Shown one piece after another: positions 32,172 through 43,256 of a stretch of DNA of 64,000 bases; the first letter of the stretch is position 1; every line of letters starts with the position of its first letter. The stretch lies in the NCBI RefSeq assembly GCF_016801865.2, contig NC_068937.1, forward strand, positions 69,047,930 to 69,111,929, read 5' to 3'. The notes below the pieces were generated by a model that was given only the letters and a program-made list of their open reading frames with translations, ran no database searches and had not been told where the DNA came from. The DNA comes from Culex pipiens pallens. Lineage: Eukaryota; Arthropoda; Insecta; Diptera; Culicidae. A program made the position numbers and the translations under genes.

Positions 32172-33859
32172 AGAAGAAATCTAAAAAAATCATCATCATG
32201 ATTATTCGCCGGAACATCTTTTTCACTACTACACATGCAAGTGTTGCTTCACGCGTCGAAATTTGACCTGTCACATTTTGTAGATGGGCAATGTGTGTAA
32301 ACAAAGTGAAATAAATATTTTTAAGCGGTGCTGACAAGGAAATTCACAAAAATCATCAGCAGATTGATTTTCTTGGAGAAGTTCGGGAGCGATTTTCTTT
32401 TGCGTGATTTGCCTCCTCTCTCTTTCGCGGGTGAAGAAAGTTCGCAAGCGAAATTGATTTTTTACGATTATTCCATCCCTGATCGGGACACATGGGGCGA
32501 ATTGGGACAGCAGTTTTTACCATGTTGGAGCACAATATGTTGATTTATCTGGTTGGTTTCGGTTAGAACAGACTCAGGCCTACAAAATGTGTACATCCGT
32601 TTCTAAATTTAAAAGTTTTAAGTGCTCTAAAAACTGCTGTCCCTATTCAGACTGTAGTCCCGATTCACCCCAGATTACGGTACCCAAACATCTTCAGGTC
32701 ATCGCGGAAATTTTTGAGTTATCGCAGTTTTAGTGAAAAAGGTTGATTTTTTCCACAGGTTTTATTTAAAATTAATCATATCTCAGCATCCTGTTAATGA
32801 ACTCCTTCCATTTTTTAGTAAGTTATGTAAAATTGTCCGAGGAATCCGATAAAAATATTTCCAGACATAGGCTCTTTGGTCCAGACACCGTCAAAACGGC
32901 ATTTTATTGTTTCATACGACCTTTTCATATGTTAGACTAGATTTTTGAAACTTCTTACTATTTTTCTTTGAAATGCCAACTTATCATCTTTCATCTGCGT
33001 ATAAGACAGCTAAAATCGGTTAAAATGGCAGGGAGTTATGATTTTTTTAAAAAGTGGTTTTTGCGAAAATCGACGAAAATGGCAATTTTTCAGACCACCC
33101 TTAAACGTCGTAAATCACCATAATGGGCAAAATACGGGTCTAATTATTTCGGCCAGTAAACCCCAGAAAAAATTTGAGCCCGATCCGCGTACGTTTAAAC
33201 AATTGTTTTTTCCATGCTGTTTTCGTAAGGAATTGCTGCATATATATTTTTAAATTTTTATTCAGGAATTAAAATGTAAATTTTTGATGACGGACGAATT
33301 GTTTTTGAAAGAAATATTTTTGAAACTACCCAACGTATACATTTAAAAGATTTCTAAAATCTGTTTTGAATTCAGATTTAAAAATGCTATTTAATTTAAT
33401 AGTACATTTTTCTAGTTATTATAAAAAAATCAATTCTATTTTATCCATTTTATTTTGATTCCCCAAGCAAAACATTCAAATTTCAGACTGGGGACTCATA
33501 TTCGGACTGTAGTGGACGAATTTGGATGCTTCAAATTGCAAGAGGTGGATTTTTTTTTCCTAAGCCGGTTTCGGCACAATCCGGATTGTTTAACGTATTT
33601 GTTCCGAAACAGCATTTTTGGTCGAAAAATGTCAATAAAAAAGATGAAACCTTATCACCGCCGAGTCCTGGACGTTCGTTAGTTCCGTGATGACCTCCAG
33701 AAGCCAAATCATCGGTACTACCATAACCTTCGGGAAGTCGCGTGTTTTCGCCTTTCTTACAAGTGCCCTTACAAACTGTGTACAAAGTACACGTACGCGA
33801 CCTCCGGTGGGATAAGCCCGGCGGATAAGCAATCGCCGGTTGAACGAAATGAGGAGGAA
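32172..33859. repeat. AT-rich dispersed repeats, no gene
   Basis: 32475-32700 carries an inverted pair (ATCGGGACACATGGGGCGAA and CCCGATTCACCCCAGATTAC). 32690-32830 matches the repeat at 13802-14441 in reverse. 33340-33430 (TTTAAAAATGCTATTTAATT) recurs at 47790-47890. 33640-33850 is GC-richer and may be coding debris, unidentified. Confidence 0.55.
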
Positions 33860-34105
33860 CCGAGATGAAATCAATGTATTTTTTGAACAAATATTGTTGA
33901 AACTTCACAGAAAAGAAATGATGGTAATATTCAACAGGAAATGGTGACAGATTTTGTGTCAAAAAAATGATGAAATTATGTATTTTCATCAGTTTTTGAT
34001 GAATATTCATCAGGTTCACATTTTTTATGTAATAACTCAAAGAAAGTGGTAATATTCAACCTACCAAATTTTCAACATTCCAAAATTCACCTTTTTTGCT
34101 GTGTT
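33860..34105. mobile_element. short MITE, copy 1
   Basis: Shares TTTTTGATGAATATTCATCA and CATTCCAAAATTCA with 45887-46123. The poly-A/poly-T ends (CACAGAAAA / TTTTTTGCTGTGT) are weak inverted repeats. Confidence 0.7.
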
Positions 34106-34315
34106 GTTCAATAGACTCTTTTTTTTCTGTTTGAGTATTCAGACACGGAATCCTGATTACAAGGACTATTGTATCGTGTTACCCATTTTTACTGTTATTA
34201 AGCATTTCCAGATCTATAACACAGTTCCTATTGAGAGGAAAAGTGCTGTTTCATCCAGATGCTGTAAACTCCATTCCTTGTGCCTTGTGCGCTATGTATC
34301 GCTAGAAACGCGGTG

Positions 34316-34716
34316 ACAATTTTTTCGTGTCATTTTTCAAGCTCTTCCCAGCAGCTATTATTTGCCGCGCGGGGTCTTGTAAAGACAATTGTCTTTTTGC
34401 GGTGCTACTTTTGCGGTGTTCCCTTTGCTCATATGCTTTGCTCTCATCTGGACAATGCGACTGGACTGCTGTGCAATACCGATCGGCTGGGCATTATTTA
34501 CATGCGAAGACACGAGGAAAGTATTTTGGGAAGAGGCGCAAAGGAATATCCCAAGATTGATCACATGCTTGAAGAGCACGTGAAGCAACCGTTTTATACT
34601 CATACGGTTGCTGCTACCTCAGAACTTAAACCTAAGGCTGCCACCCTGAGAAGAACCCATGACTTTCCGCTTATGAGGCGAAACCCGTAACCATTCGGCC
34701 ACAGGAGGTTGGCCAA
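34316..34716 (-). repeat. SINE-like sequence with tRNA-like head
   Basis: From 34714 down the minus strand reads GGCCAACCTCCTGTGGCCGA, then ATGGTTACGGGTTTCGCCTC and GTCATGGGTTCTTCTC, a tRNA-like A-box region with a degenerate B box. A GC-moderate body follows to about 34316. Boundaries and parent tRNA are uncertain. Confidence 0.5.
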
Positions 34717-34737
34717 TAGACTCTTACAACATAAAAT

Positions 34738-35682
34738 TGAAACTTATGGCTTTGGTCAGTTATCAAGGACGGCTAGCTCAGTCCTTTCCAGGACAAAATA
34801 CCATCAACTCAAAAGTAGTCGTAGACCTAGCTACTGACTACTCATCACTCAGGATTGGCACGAACTACTAAGCGGATTCAGGTAGATACGGATAGGGTAA
34901 TAAATCAAGGAACCGCACTGAGCTGATCCTCCGACTGAACGCCTTCGGCGTTCTCCTTTACGATGGCCGGTCACAGGAGCGCCCTCGACTGTGCCGCCGG
35001 AACTCCCCAGGGGGGGGGGGGTCGTTGCAGCCACGTAACGGTTGTAGGCTGTTGTTGTTTCCGGAACGCTTGAGCTGCTGGGCTGGGAACCGCGGTCCGA
35101 TGTCGAGCGAGCGATGCTGGACTTCCGCGCGGGCAGGCGTCTTCCCTCAGTGACGAATCGGCAAGCCCCGGAGTCCACCGAATTGGGCTCGCCGAGAGGG
35201 GAACCTCCTTGGTGTTTATGGCGCGTTCCGCGCCAGAGGTCTCGATGGTCTTTGACGTAAGACGTGGACAATGGCACCTCCGCACTTCTAGGTCCAGGTC
35301 GACCGATACCCGTGCGCCGTTGAGGTCCAGCGGAACCTTGACGACCGCCAGGCACTTCCACTTCCGGAAGGCAGATGTGTCCAGTGCAATTGACGACACT
35401 GACACGGACACTCAACCGATCGCACGGACGCCTGAATATTAAAAGAGGCCGATCTTTGGGATCGGCGAGCCAGGTAGACTTCTCCCTCCTATTTTCCCTG
35501 GAGGGAAAACCACCATTTTCCATCCCACCCATTGTGTGCCGTCTCGACGCGACGTCGTCAAGAACGGTCTTGTTCGCAGCGGTACGAAAATCCCTTCGCT
35601 GCTTTGTAGGGTGTGATGTTGTATGTTGGGGAATAAAATTAAAAAGTGAAGGTTCGTTCAAGAATTGTAACCAACGGTTACA
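34738..35682 (-). repeat. 3' LTR, 945 bp
   Basis: Nearly the same sequence as 43257-44254 apart from two indels and scattered substitutions. It lacks the segment with the poly(A) signal. The long minus frame 35661-34849 is not credible as a gene because its counterpart in the other LTR is disrupted. Confidence 0.78.
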
Positions 35683-37045
35683 CTATCCAACACCCCGGTG
35701 AAAAAAATGTGAAAGCACGACGAGGTTTAGCATTTTTTTACATGAATGCTTTACATAACCGCCGTCGACTTCTACTAGATTCGTGGGTGTGGACAAATAA
35801 ACCTCAGGTACACTATCTTTTAGACTGCGAGATCATGAACCTCCACATAACATCCCAAAAATACATAATAAACAATCAAAACATGCACTATTTACAACAA
35901 ATTAAAATAATAAATTAACGAAAAAACATTTAAAATAAATCAAAATAAAAGTTTAAAATCATCCCAATAGTTTGGGTAGACAACTCTATTTTGTTGCTGG
36001 CCAGCATAATAAACACGTGCAAAAGTCTGTACAAATTAGATCACATTCGATCGGTGAGGGGTGAATCAACAAAAAGTTGACCCCTGCAGCAAACTGTCTC
36101 TGCAGATGACAGATGCCAAAACGTCACTACTGTCACAACGCCGAACTGTCATCGCATGTTTACATCTGCGTGATTCATCAGTTCGGTCGACTGGTTGTGA
36201 ATCGCGCGAGTGGTATTCTCGGCGATTTTTAGCAGTTTTATGACAATATATTGAGGTAAGTACCATGGTATTAGTAACATCAGGTTGACGAAGAATATCT
36301 TCGTTAAAAATCCATTCATTTCCAGCGCATCAATGGCTGTGAATGGTGGGACGTTTTGCTGCCAGTGCGCACTCTTCCTGAGGAAGAGTGGACTGCAGAA
36401 ACTCCCAAAAAATCCCGGGATTTAACTTGGTGCCATCTTGACGGCGCAAGAGACAACAGGTAAGCTAGTGTACACATTAAAATCGATTTAAAAGAACGAT
36501 CGTCAATGAACGTCCCTAAGTGGTGATTTAGGTATCGTAACCACTTTTCAATTTTGACCATTCTTGGTCTGGCACTGCGGCCGTTGGTCAGTCCCCTCAC
36601 TGTCGCTCTGCGGACGGTGCTCGGACGGAGGGCACTTCGGATAACCCCTTCGTCGTCCACCGAGCCGCCAGCGCAGCTATGGACTGCCAACTTAGGTGTG
36701 CTTTGTGAGCAACAGCGACACCTACCAATTATGCTCATTTTACGACTGGGAACTTAATCCATCAGTCTTTGAGCAAATGTTTGACAAATTCACAACATAA
36801 AAATAAATAAATTTTCACAACACAATACATTCATAGTACGGTTTAAATTTATAAATTTCATTTTCTTTTTATTTACAGGTGACCATCATCAACACATTCC
36901 CGGAACGGTTCACTGGGTCTTCGGGACGAACCAACAGAGAGTTCCGAGGATAGAATTAATCCCTCGCCAACTTCTGCGGTCAATCGGCCCTCAGTCAGCT
37001 ACACCGGTTCCGGAAAAGGAAGATTTCAGGACCTGTAAATTATTC
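35683..37045. other. internal region of the minus-strand element; possible plus-strand exons
   Basis: No domain. On the plus strand, donor-like GGTAAGTACC (36254), acceptor-like TTTCCAG (36325), an open block reading CEWWDVLLPVRTLPEEEW, donor CAGGTAAGC (36458) and acceptor TTTACAG (36880) with AATAAA at 37048 could form a spliced transcript, but the second join meets a stop at once. I treat it as unproven. Confidence 0.3.
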
Positions 37046-37174
37046 CTAATAAAGTTGTTCTATTGATTCGTCCACTAACTCCATCAGAGAGAAGTCCGGA
37101 TTAATCTTAAGCAAGTCCGAAACCTTCTTCTTCATCATTAGGAGCTGTGGGTTTATTTCCTCGAGAGTTCCGTC
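37046..37174 (-). pseudogene. 3' remainder of the split Gag-like ORF
   Basis: About 42 codons in the frame that continues 39805-40464, starting at the TSD (37170-37174) and ending at a stop near 37048. Helical, in keeping with a coiled coil. Confidence 0.6.
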
Positions 37175-37304
37175 TGTTATGATTTATATTTAGAAACAAA
37201 ACTGGGAACACTGTATCAGAAGGGAATAAAGAATGAAGCGGCAAAGAGTGCGCAATTGAGCTCCGATTAAATTCGATTACTATCGGCTAATCAACGATAT
37301 AACA
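37175..37304 (+). repeat. 5' LTR, 130 bp
   Basis: Includes GGGAATAAAG, a possible poly(A) signal. Confidence 0.95.
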
Positions 37305-37494
37305 TTTGGCGACTGAGGTAAAACTCGAGAAAAAGCGGTGTTAAATACGTTCTACGATTAAATTCGGACCAAAAAGTGCTATTTCGAAGTATTTGACGGA
37401 CATTAGCAGGCGCTTGGAGCAGCCAGCAGAGTAGAAGAAAAAGGTAAACAAAGAAAAGTGCGCGAAACGGGCTGCTTGACCCGTCGGAAGAAAA

Positions 37495-39573
37495 ATGGAT
37501 AATCCCGGAAGCAATGTGCAAAGATTCGACCCCACCGATACCTCAACCGTTTGCAGTCGATGGAAGAAGTGGAAACGCGGGTTCGAGATTTTTCTCGACG
37601 TAAACAATGTTACGGTGCCAGCACGCAAACGTTCATACCTGTTGCACTGTGCCGGTGCCGACGTTCAGGACATTTTCTTCAACCTTCGGGGTGACGCGGA
37701 GCCGGAAATTCCAGGGGGCTCGGACATTTACAAAGAATCGGTAAAATTGTTGGACGACTACTTTTTGCCACTTAAATGTCTCCCGCGCGAAAGGCACATC
37801 TTCCGGAACTTGGCTCAGGCTCCGGAAGAATCGATCGAGAAATTTGTCCTCCGCCTTTGTGAACAAGGGGCCCTCTGCGAATACGAGAACTGGCTGGAGG
37901 AGAATATCGAGGAGCAGATCTTCGAAAAGGGGTCATCCGATCATCTGCGTGCGAAGATTTTGACCAAACCAAACATGACGCTGGCAGAGACCGTCGAGTT
38001 GGGCCGCTCACTGGAAACTATTGCGAAACATCAAAATAGCCTGGTGCCGGAAGAAGCAATCAACCGTGTTAGTGGCATGAAGGGAGAGTGTTTTCGATGT
38101 GGCCAAACCGGTCACTACGCCAGCAGCGAAGATTGTCCAGCAAGGAACCAGAAGTGTGACCGCTGTCAACTGGTGGGGCATTTCAAGCGATGCTGTAACA
38201 CGAAACTGGTGAAGCCGCGTAGCAAGAAGCATCAGAGAAAGAACCAGCCGAAGAAGAATGTACGGCGAGTTGCGGACAAAGAATCAAGCGACCAGTCTGA
38301 AGAGTCGTCGGAAGATGAGAACAACGATGTTCACTACGTGTTCGCAACCGGTCCAGCTGCTGCCGAAAAAGTAAGCTGTTGTGTGGGTGATGTTAAGCTA
38401 CACTGGATGGTAGATTCGGGAACGAGTTGCAACGTGATCAGCGAGGCAGCGTGGGAGTTCTTGAAGCAGAGCAAAGTGAAAGTGGATTATCAGACCGCAC
38501 AAGTCACGAAGAAGCTGATGGCCTACGGAAACCACCCGCTGGAAGTAAAGGGCATGTTTACCGCAAACATTGCCACAAATCGTTTTACTATCAAGGATCG
38601 TGTGTTTGTGGTCAAGGAAGGCGGATCAAACTTGCTGGGAAGGTCTGCTGCTACCAAGCTGGGAATTCTGAAGATCGATCGTTCCAGTTATGCCGTTCAG
38701 CAGAAAGAAGGAGTAATCGGCAAAGTAAAAAGAGTCGCAGTGGCTGTGCAAGTGGATCCGGATGTGAAACCCGTCCAACATACCCAAAGGCGTATCTCTA
38801 TCCCGCTTCTACCAATGTTGGAGGAAGTTCTGCCGAAGGCGGACGAGCTCTGCGTGGAAAAGGTTCCGCACTTGCAACACTTCCAGGACTCACCGTCCGA
38901 CGGAGCCGCCGAGATCGCTGGTAACGGAGGAGAAGCAGTTATGCTGGTTGAGGCAGCGGGAGGACGGGAGGGGTATGTGCGAGGAATTCTTTTTAGACTG
39001 GGGGCGTTGGAAGAGGCGGTGCGTGCGGTGATGAAGGAAGCGCTGAACGTCACCAATGGAGCGGAAAGTTCAATTGAAACGTGCCTGGATGGCCGGCTGG
39101 TGAGTTTATTATCGCCGGAGCTGCTGTCAGTGGGAGAATTGGCACAGCAAGCGTGGCACACGGTGAGCGCCTTGGGAAGTCTGCCTGGCGGTTGCTGCAA
39201 CGGAACAGGTTGGAAGGTGGACCTGGCGGAAGCGAACTACTTGTACTCCATGAACATTTACTCGGAAACTGGACGTGTACACGCAGGGTTGGCTTTCGGA
39301 GGAGGACTGTGGGATCGGATCCCGCAGCTGACTGGAAACCCATCGGTCGACGTACTTGAGCTCTATGCTCACATCGTTCTGGAGTTGAGGCTGCAATCAC
39401 ACGGTCGAGTTCCTGTACGCAGTCTGCTGCCGAAGGACTGGCTATCTACATCAAGTGTCCCACACCCAGCCAGCTACGCGAAGCAGAGTTCTCAGCCAGG
39501 TCTGTCTGCTGAGCAGCGCGAAGAGCTGAATTCGCCGGACTTGGTTGCACCGTCAGCGACACAAGGGTTCTAG
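37495..39573 (+). CDS. Gag-protease polyprotein fused to an unidentified C-terminal domain
   Basis: 692 residues, intact. Residues 1-190 are a Ty3/gypsy-type Gag capsid region (DYFLPLKCLPRERHIFRNLA). Two zinc knuckles follow at about 200-236 (CFRCGQTGHYASSEDC and CDRCQLVGHFKRCC), then a basic/acidic linker. The aspartic protease active site is DSGTS at about 306, with LLGRSAATKLGIL further on. At about 425-450 the text turns into the pre-RT linker (DVKPVQHTQRRISIPL), but the RT palm never comes. From about 460 an unrelated frame runs to the end (VGELAQQAWHTVSALGSLPG, ANYLYSMNIYSETGRVHAGL). Its pattern is loosely like the ectodomain of insect retroelement envelope proteins, a weak inference; no membrane anchor is evident. 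RT, RNase H and integrase are absent, so mobility needs helpers. Confidence 0.88.
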   Translation: MDNPGSNVQRFDPTDTSTVCSRWKKWKRGFEIFLDVNNVTVPARKRSYLLHCAGADVQDIFFNLRGDAEPEIPGGSDIYKESVKLLDDYFLPLKCLPRERHIFRNLAQAPEESIEKFVLRLCEQGALCEYENWLEENIEEQIFEKGSSDHLRAKILTKPNMTLAETVELGRSLETIAKHQNSLVPEEAINRVSGMKGECFRCGQTGHYASSEDCPARNQKCDRCQLVGHFKRCCNTKLVKPRSKKHQRKNQPKKNVRRVADKESSDQSEESSEDENNDVHYVFATGPAAAEKVSCCVGDVKLHWMVDSGTSCNVISEAAWEFLKQSKVKVDYQTAQVTKKLMAYGNHPLEVKGMFTANIATNRFTIKDRVFVVKEGGSNLLGRSAATKLGILKIDRSSYAVQQKEGVIGKVKRVAVAVQVDPDVKPVQHTQRRISIPLLPMLEEVLPKADELCVEKVPHLQHFQDSPSDGAAEIAGNGGEAVMLVEAAGGREGYVRGILFRLGALEEAVRAVMKEALNVTNGAESSIETCLDGRLVSLLSPELLSVGELAQQAWHTVSALGSLPGGCCNGTGWKVDLAEANYLYSMNIYSETGRVHAGLAFGGGLWDRIPQLTGNPSVDVLELYAHIVLELRLQSHGRVPVRSLLPKDWLSTSSVPHPASYAKQSSQPGLSAEQREELNSPDLVAPSATQGF

Positions 39574-39669
39574 CTACACGAGGAAACGCCCGCTCCGGTT
39601 CGAGGTCAGCGCAATTGATGAATAACGTGACAGACGACAACTACCGATTAACTCGCAGAAAGGGGGGAT

Positions 39670-39799
39670 TGTTATGATTTATATTTAGAAACAAAACTGG
39701 GAACACTGTATCAGAAGGGAATAAAGAATGAAGCGGCAAAGAGTGCGCAATTGAGCTCCGATTAAATTCGATTACTATCGGCTAATCAACGATATAACA
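39670..39799 (+). repeat. 3' LTR, 130 bp
   Basis: Same as the 5' LTR by eye; followed by CCGTC. Confidence 0.95.
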
Positions 39800-39804
39800 C
39801 CGTC

Positions 39805-40464
39805 CAACATTTCTTGGAATATTCTTCGTACTTTCTTGATTTCCGTTTCCAGTTCCTTGGTTCGTTTCGCAGGTTCAAATTCCGTTAGTTCTGTGGGTTC
39901 AGATTCTTGAAGCTTTTTATGTCGCGCCTTATGCTTCACAACGGAAGCTTCGGCGGACTTCGGTCGATTCCCCGGCGAACTTCCGTAGGCCGAGTCAGAC
40001 GACCTGACCGTCTCTTTCTGCTTCCGTGTTTTGGTGCCGCCAATCCTCCTAGAGGACGGGCCGACACAAAAGGTCACCGTCTTCGGACGGGTCTTCCTCT
40101 CTCGGGTCTTGTTCCCGGAGACCGAATCTCCGTTCGGCTGTTCATTTTCCATGGTCACAGCACTCGGAACCACCAACTTCTCGGTGTGTTGCCGCTCTGT
40201 GACCGGGTTTTTAACTGACTTAGCCTGGGTGTGCCGAGAGGACACTACCTCCAGCACCGAGCTCAACTCCCGGCGGAACGTTTGCATGGCCTGGCTAATC
40301 TTCACGATATCTGCCGGTACCAATTCACCATTCCCCCGAAGCTGCTCGAATAACTCCAAACTAAAAGTCAAGTCGTTAATTACCGAATTGATCGGATAGT
40401 TCTGGTGGCCAGGAGCGACGGGACAAGGCAACGCGTGTATTGTGTATTGTTTTTTTCTCGTCAT
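39805..40464 (-). pseudogene. Gag-like ORF of the tRNA-Lys element, split by an insertion
   Basis: Starts with ATG at 40464. The N-terminal part includes INDLTFSLELFEQLRGNGEL; the middle is basic and Ser/Thr rich; the C-terminal part is a predicted coiled coil (RTKELETEIKKVRRIFQEML). The frame is interrupted exactly at the CCGTC duplication of the inserted element. On the far side (37174 down to about 37046) the same frame resumes with EEINPQLLMMKKKVSDLLK and a stop, so before the insertion it encoded about 262 residues. No zinc knuckle or protease motif. Gag is inferred from position and composition. Confidence 0.6.
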
Positions 40465-40508
40465 TGTGTGTGATTTTGTTCGACCAGCGCGCAGCGTAAT
40501 AGTCGTAA

Positions 40509-40904
40509 ATGTTCAATTATCTTTCATCGTCAGGCCCCTGTGATGACGGCCATTTTCTTGAAACCAAAACTTCTGACGCTGAAGAGAAGATAAAGAAGAA
40601 AACAAAAAAAAACGCATCTGTCAAATTCCTCAAATTGTATCAACAAACCGAACCGCGTGTTTCGATCCACTCTGATTTTTGTTCAAATGACAACATAACA
40701 AGAATTTCGGCTAAAAAGAGGACAATTTCAAGTACGGGTTCCCTCAAAACCAATCCGTCAGCGAATCTGGATCGAAACAACCGTCATCAGCCTCAGCCAG
40801 TGGTGCAGGATGAGGTTTTACATTTCGGCTTCAAAAAACCATTCAGAGTGCTCCATCTTGAACGAACCACCGTTTTCCGGACCACGACGGACATTTGGTG
40901 GTAG
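40509..40904 (+). other. 131-codon open frame, unlikely gene
   Basis: Lies divergently 45 bp from the Gag-like ORF, within the inferred leader of the minus-strand element. Lysine-rich; no motif. Kept as a low-confidence frame only. Confidence 0.2.
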
Positions 40905-43200
40905 CTGCGACACTTCCGTCACCCAATGATTACGCAAATATGAACACAAGAACACATTTTTTTTCGCCACGCTGCTGCAAACAATTTTCTATTTTAAATA
41001 AAGTTTGACCGTTTTGACGTTGCTAGATGTAAACAGTAGGCCTCACCTACCAATACATCAGCAGGCGATTTCAGATAGGGGCTACTCACAAACACTAATG
41101 CGGGGGCTAGTTTTCAGACAGGGGCTACTCACTAATACTATTGCAAGATTATGGTGATGGGCGAGTAGAGTATCCCTTTACTCTGACACCACCCCCCTGT
41201 TCATCGTCAATCCGGGGATGGGTAATTGTGCATTGTGCTGTCTTGTTATTGTGTTCAGGTGTATGTGAGGGTTCACGATCTTAATGTTTTATGTTTCATG
41301 TTCATTTCAATCGGCTCGCGACAAACACAAATTGCCCAAAACCACGAATTTTTCGTTGCTTTCAACGGTTATGGAAAGTATTGCGTAGGGGCAATTACTT
41401 GTCACCAGCTAACCAATATAAAGCGCAAGCACTGAATAACAAAAGATTTACCAACTCACCAGAATTCTGCTGCTCCTTATCCACAGCCCTGAGTTGGAGA
41501 GGTTCGCGTTCGCTGGTTGAAGATCCTTTCGATTTTCACCCCTTGTCATCGCCCAAAACCGAGAAAATTAGAAAATACAGGTCACAAATTGCTGTTAGAA
41601 CTAATCACGCCGCCTTGCAGCCATTTTATTAAGGATATAAAGAAAAATTTAGTGTTTTATAATAAATGTATTCAATTTTTGGATGATCATCGCGAAAATA
41701 GGGCAACTTGCCAAAAACCGGCCAAAAAGAAGGCGAATGCGCCGGCCAAAATTAAATCTAAGGATTAATGATTAAATCTAAGGTGTGTGAGTGTCAGAGT
41801 AGTGTGAAAGTGTTTCCCACGATGGTGTGCGCCGACTTTGTGCCACTTCCGGCACCCATGGCAGCCCAGCTTCAACGGCAGCCTGGAATCCTCAGCATCC
41901 CAGCGTCCACGGCAGCCTGGCAACCGCGTCAGCCCGGCCTTCGATCGGCCTCGAGGGCGCTCGCGTGCCAACCGGCGTCTCCAGTTCCGCGGACATCCGG
42001 TCTGGCGACGTCCATCGGAAGTTTGTTTGTGCAGGACCATTGTATGGTGGGAATAATACAAGAAGAAAGAAGAAGGGCCTGCACCAGGTCCAAGAAAACA
42101 CCCTTAGTACCACACAAAGCTCGCTTTGACCCTCAATCCACCATTTTGCTGATCTTACCGATCTCTAACCCCGCGTGGGACTATTGCATCTCGACGCGTG
42201 CTCCAGCCATTTTGTAGATTTGGCGAGCTGTGTCGTACGGCTCCGGCCGCAGCCTAGCCTCACTAGACCTTGTTCTAAACGCACAAATTAGGGAAAACTG
42301 GGTTAATCAACTTTCTTCAGTTTTTCACACACACTGATCACACCTGCTCGCAACTGCGCTTAGATTGGGCGCGCGTCACTTGATCCCGATTTTCAGCCCT
42401 CAGCTGCGTTCTACGGAAATACCTTCATTAGTTAAAGCCACTAAACCCGATGGGATCCCAGCTTACTTCGGCCAGGCGGAATTAGCGAAATATAGTTGAT
42501 GTAGAACTTTGTAGATAATCAGCGTCCACAAATTTAGAGTTGAGCACTTATACTGTTTGCACTGATGTAGCCTGCTTTACAATTAGCCGAAAACTGGTAG
42601 TGGTCGCAGAATTGGTCAGAGGTTTTATTAGGTGTGATGATCAAGTGTGAGAAGCCCTTCGTGCTTATCGTTTGGCGAGCGAGAGTAGAAAATGTGCCAT
42701 AAATGAGAATGGTCCAGTTGGCCTCCAGGGTTCCTCCTCACGTTCGGTTGCAGATCGAGCTTTGGTGGTGTTATTTCATCCACGTTGATAAGGTCATGAT
42801 AATGTGCAGTTCCCCTTGCTTGGTCAAGGAAGAGATAATAAAATTATCTTTCGCGTGGTGTTGGTGTAGTGGTGATCTTCAGGTTAAGAAGATCGATCGC
42901 GCGTTTGGCCAACACGAACGATCTGATCTGGAACTGTTTTGTTTTGTTGTGCTGTTGTTTGAGAGTACTGAATACAATAGCCTACGCCGTGTAATTGTTA
43001 ATCCGCTCGATTAGGGGAAGATGAGGTAGCGACCGACGATTGTCAAACCTGAACAAGTCAAGGATGAGGTCAGGTCACAAACTCTCAATCGTTTTAAGCC
43101 CTTTTGGGGGCACTAACACAAATTTTCCATAGGGGAGGGAAAGTGTGCAGATGGAGAAAGCCGTACTGAAAGTACGGATCCCTGCCACCTCCCGAAGGAA
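40905..43200 (-). other. leader of the tRNA-Lys element, no gene recognised
   Basis: Roughly 2.3 kb between primer site and Gag-like ORF. Several overlapping GC-rich frames at 41765-42217 occur on both strands and none has a domain. A stem (GTACTTTCAGTAC) lies near 43170-43182. Confidence 0.45.
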
Positions 43201-43254
43201 AGCATGAGACTCTTAATCTCAGGGTCGTGGGTTCGAGCCCCACGTTGGGCGCCA
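43201..43254 (-). other. primer-binding site extended to 54 nt of tRNA-Lys
   Basis: On the plus strand the last bases read GTTCGAGCCCCACGTTGGGC then G and CCA at 43252-43254; the stretch from AGCATGAGACTCTTAATCTC on equals the 3' 54 nt of tRNA-Lys(CTT), as I recall the insect sequence, with the mature CCA. On the minus strand TGGCGCCCAACGTGGGGC starts two bases after the LTR, the correct place for a primer site. Ordinary sites cover about 18 nt. Confidence 0.85.
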
Positions 43255-43256
43255 AT

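Larger units (their letters stand above)
37175..39799 (+). mobile_element. short LTR retrotransposon with Gag-protease only
   Basis: 130-bp LTRs (37175-37304 and 39670-39799, TGTTATGATT...GATATAACA) appear identical. CCGTC duplications flank it (37170-37174, 39800-39804). TTTGGCGACTGAGG follows the 5' LTR as probable primer site and AGAAAGGGGGGAT precedes the 3' LTR as polypurine tract. Total length 2,625 bp with one 692-codon ORF. It is inserted in the opposite-strand Gag-like ORF of the larger element. Confidence 0.93.

Noticed and set aside
34849..35661. 270-codon minus-strand open frame
   Set aside because: It lies wholly inside an LTR, and the other LTR has indels that break it. GC-rich composition explains the open frame.
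38697..39200. 167-codon minus-strand frame opposite the Gag-protease ORF
   Set aside because: It is a shadow of the coding strand and has no domain.
43195..43254. tRNA-Lys gene
   Set aside because: Only the 3' 54 nt are present, with an encoded CCA and a 2-nt gap to an LTR end; a primer-binding site fits better.
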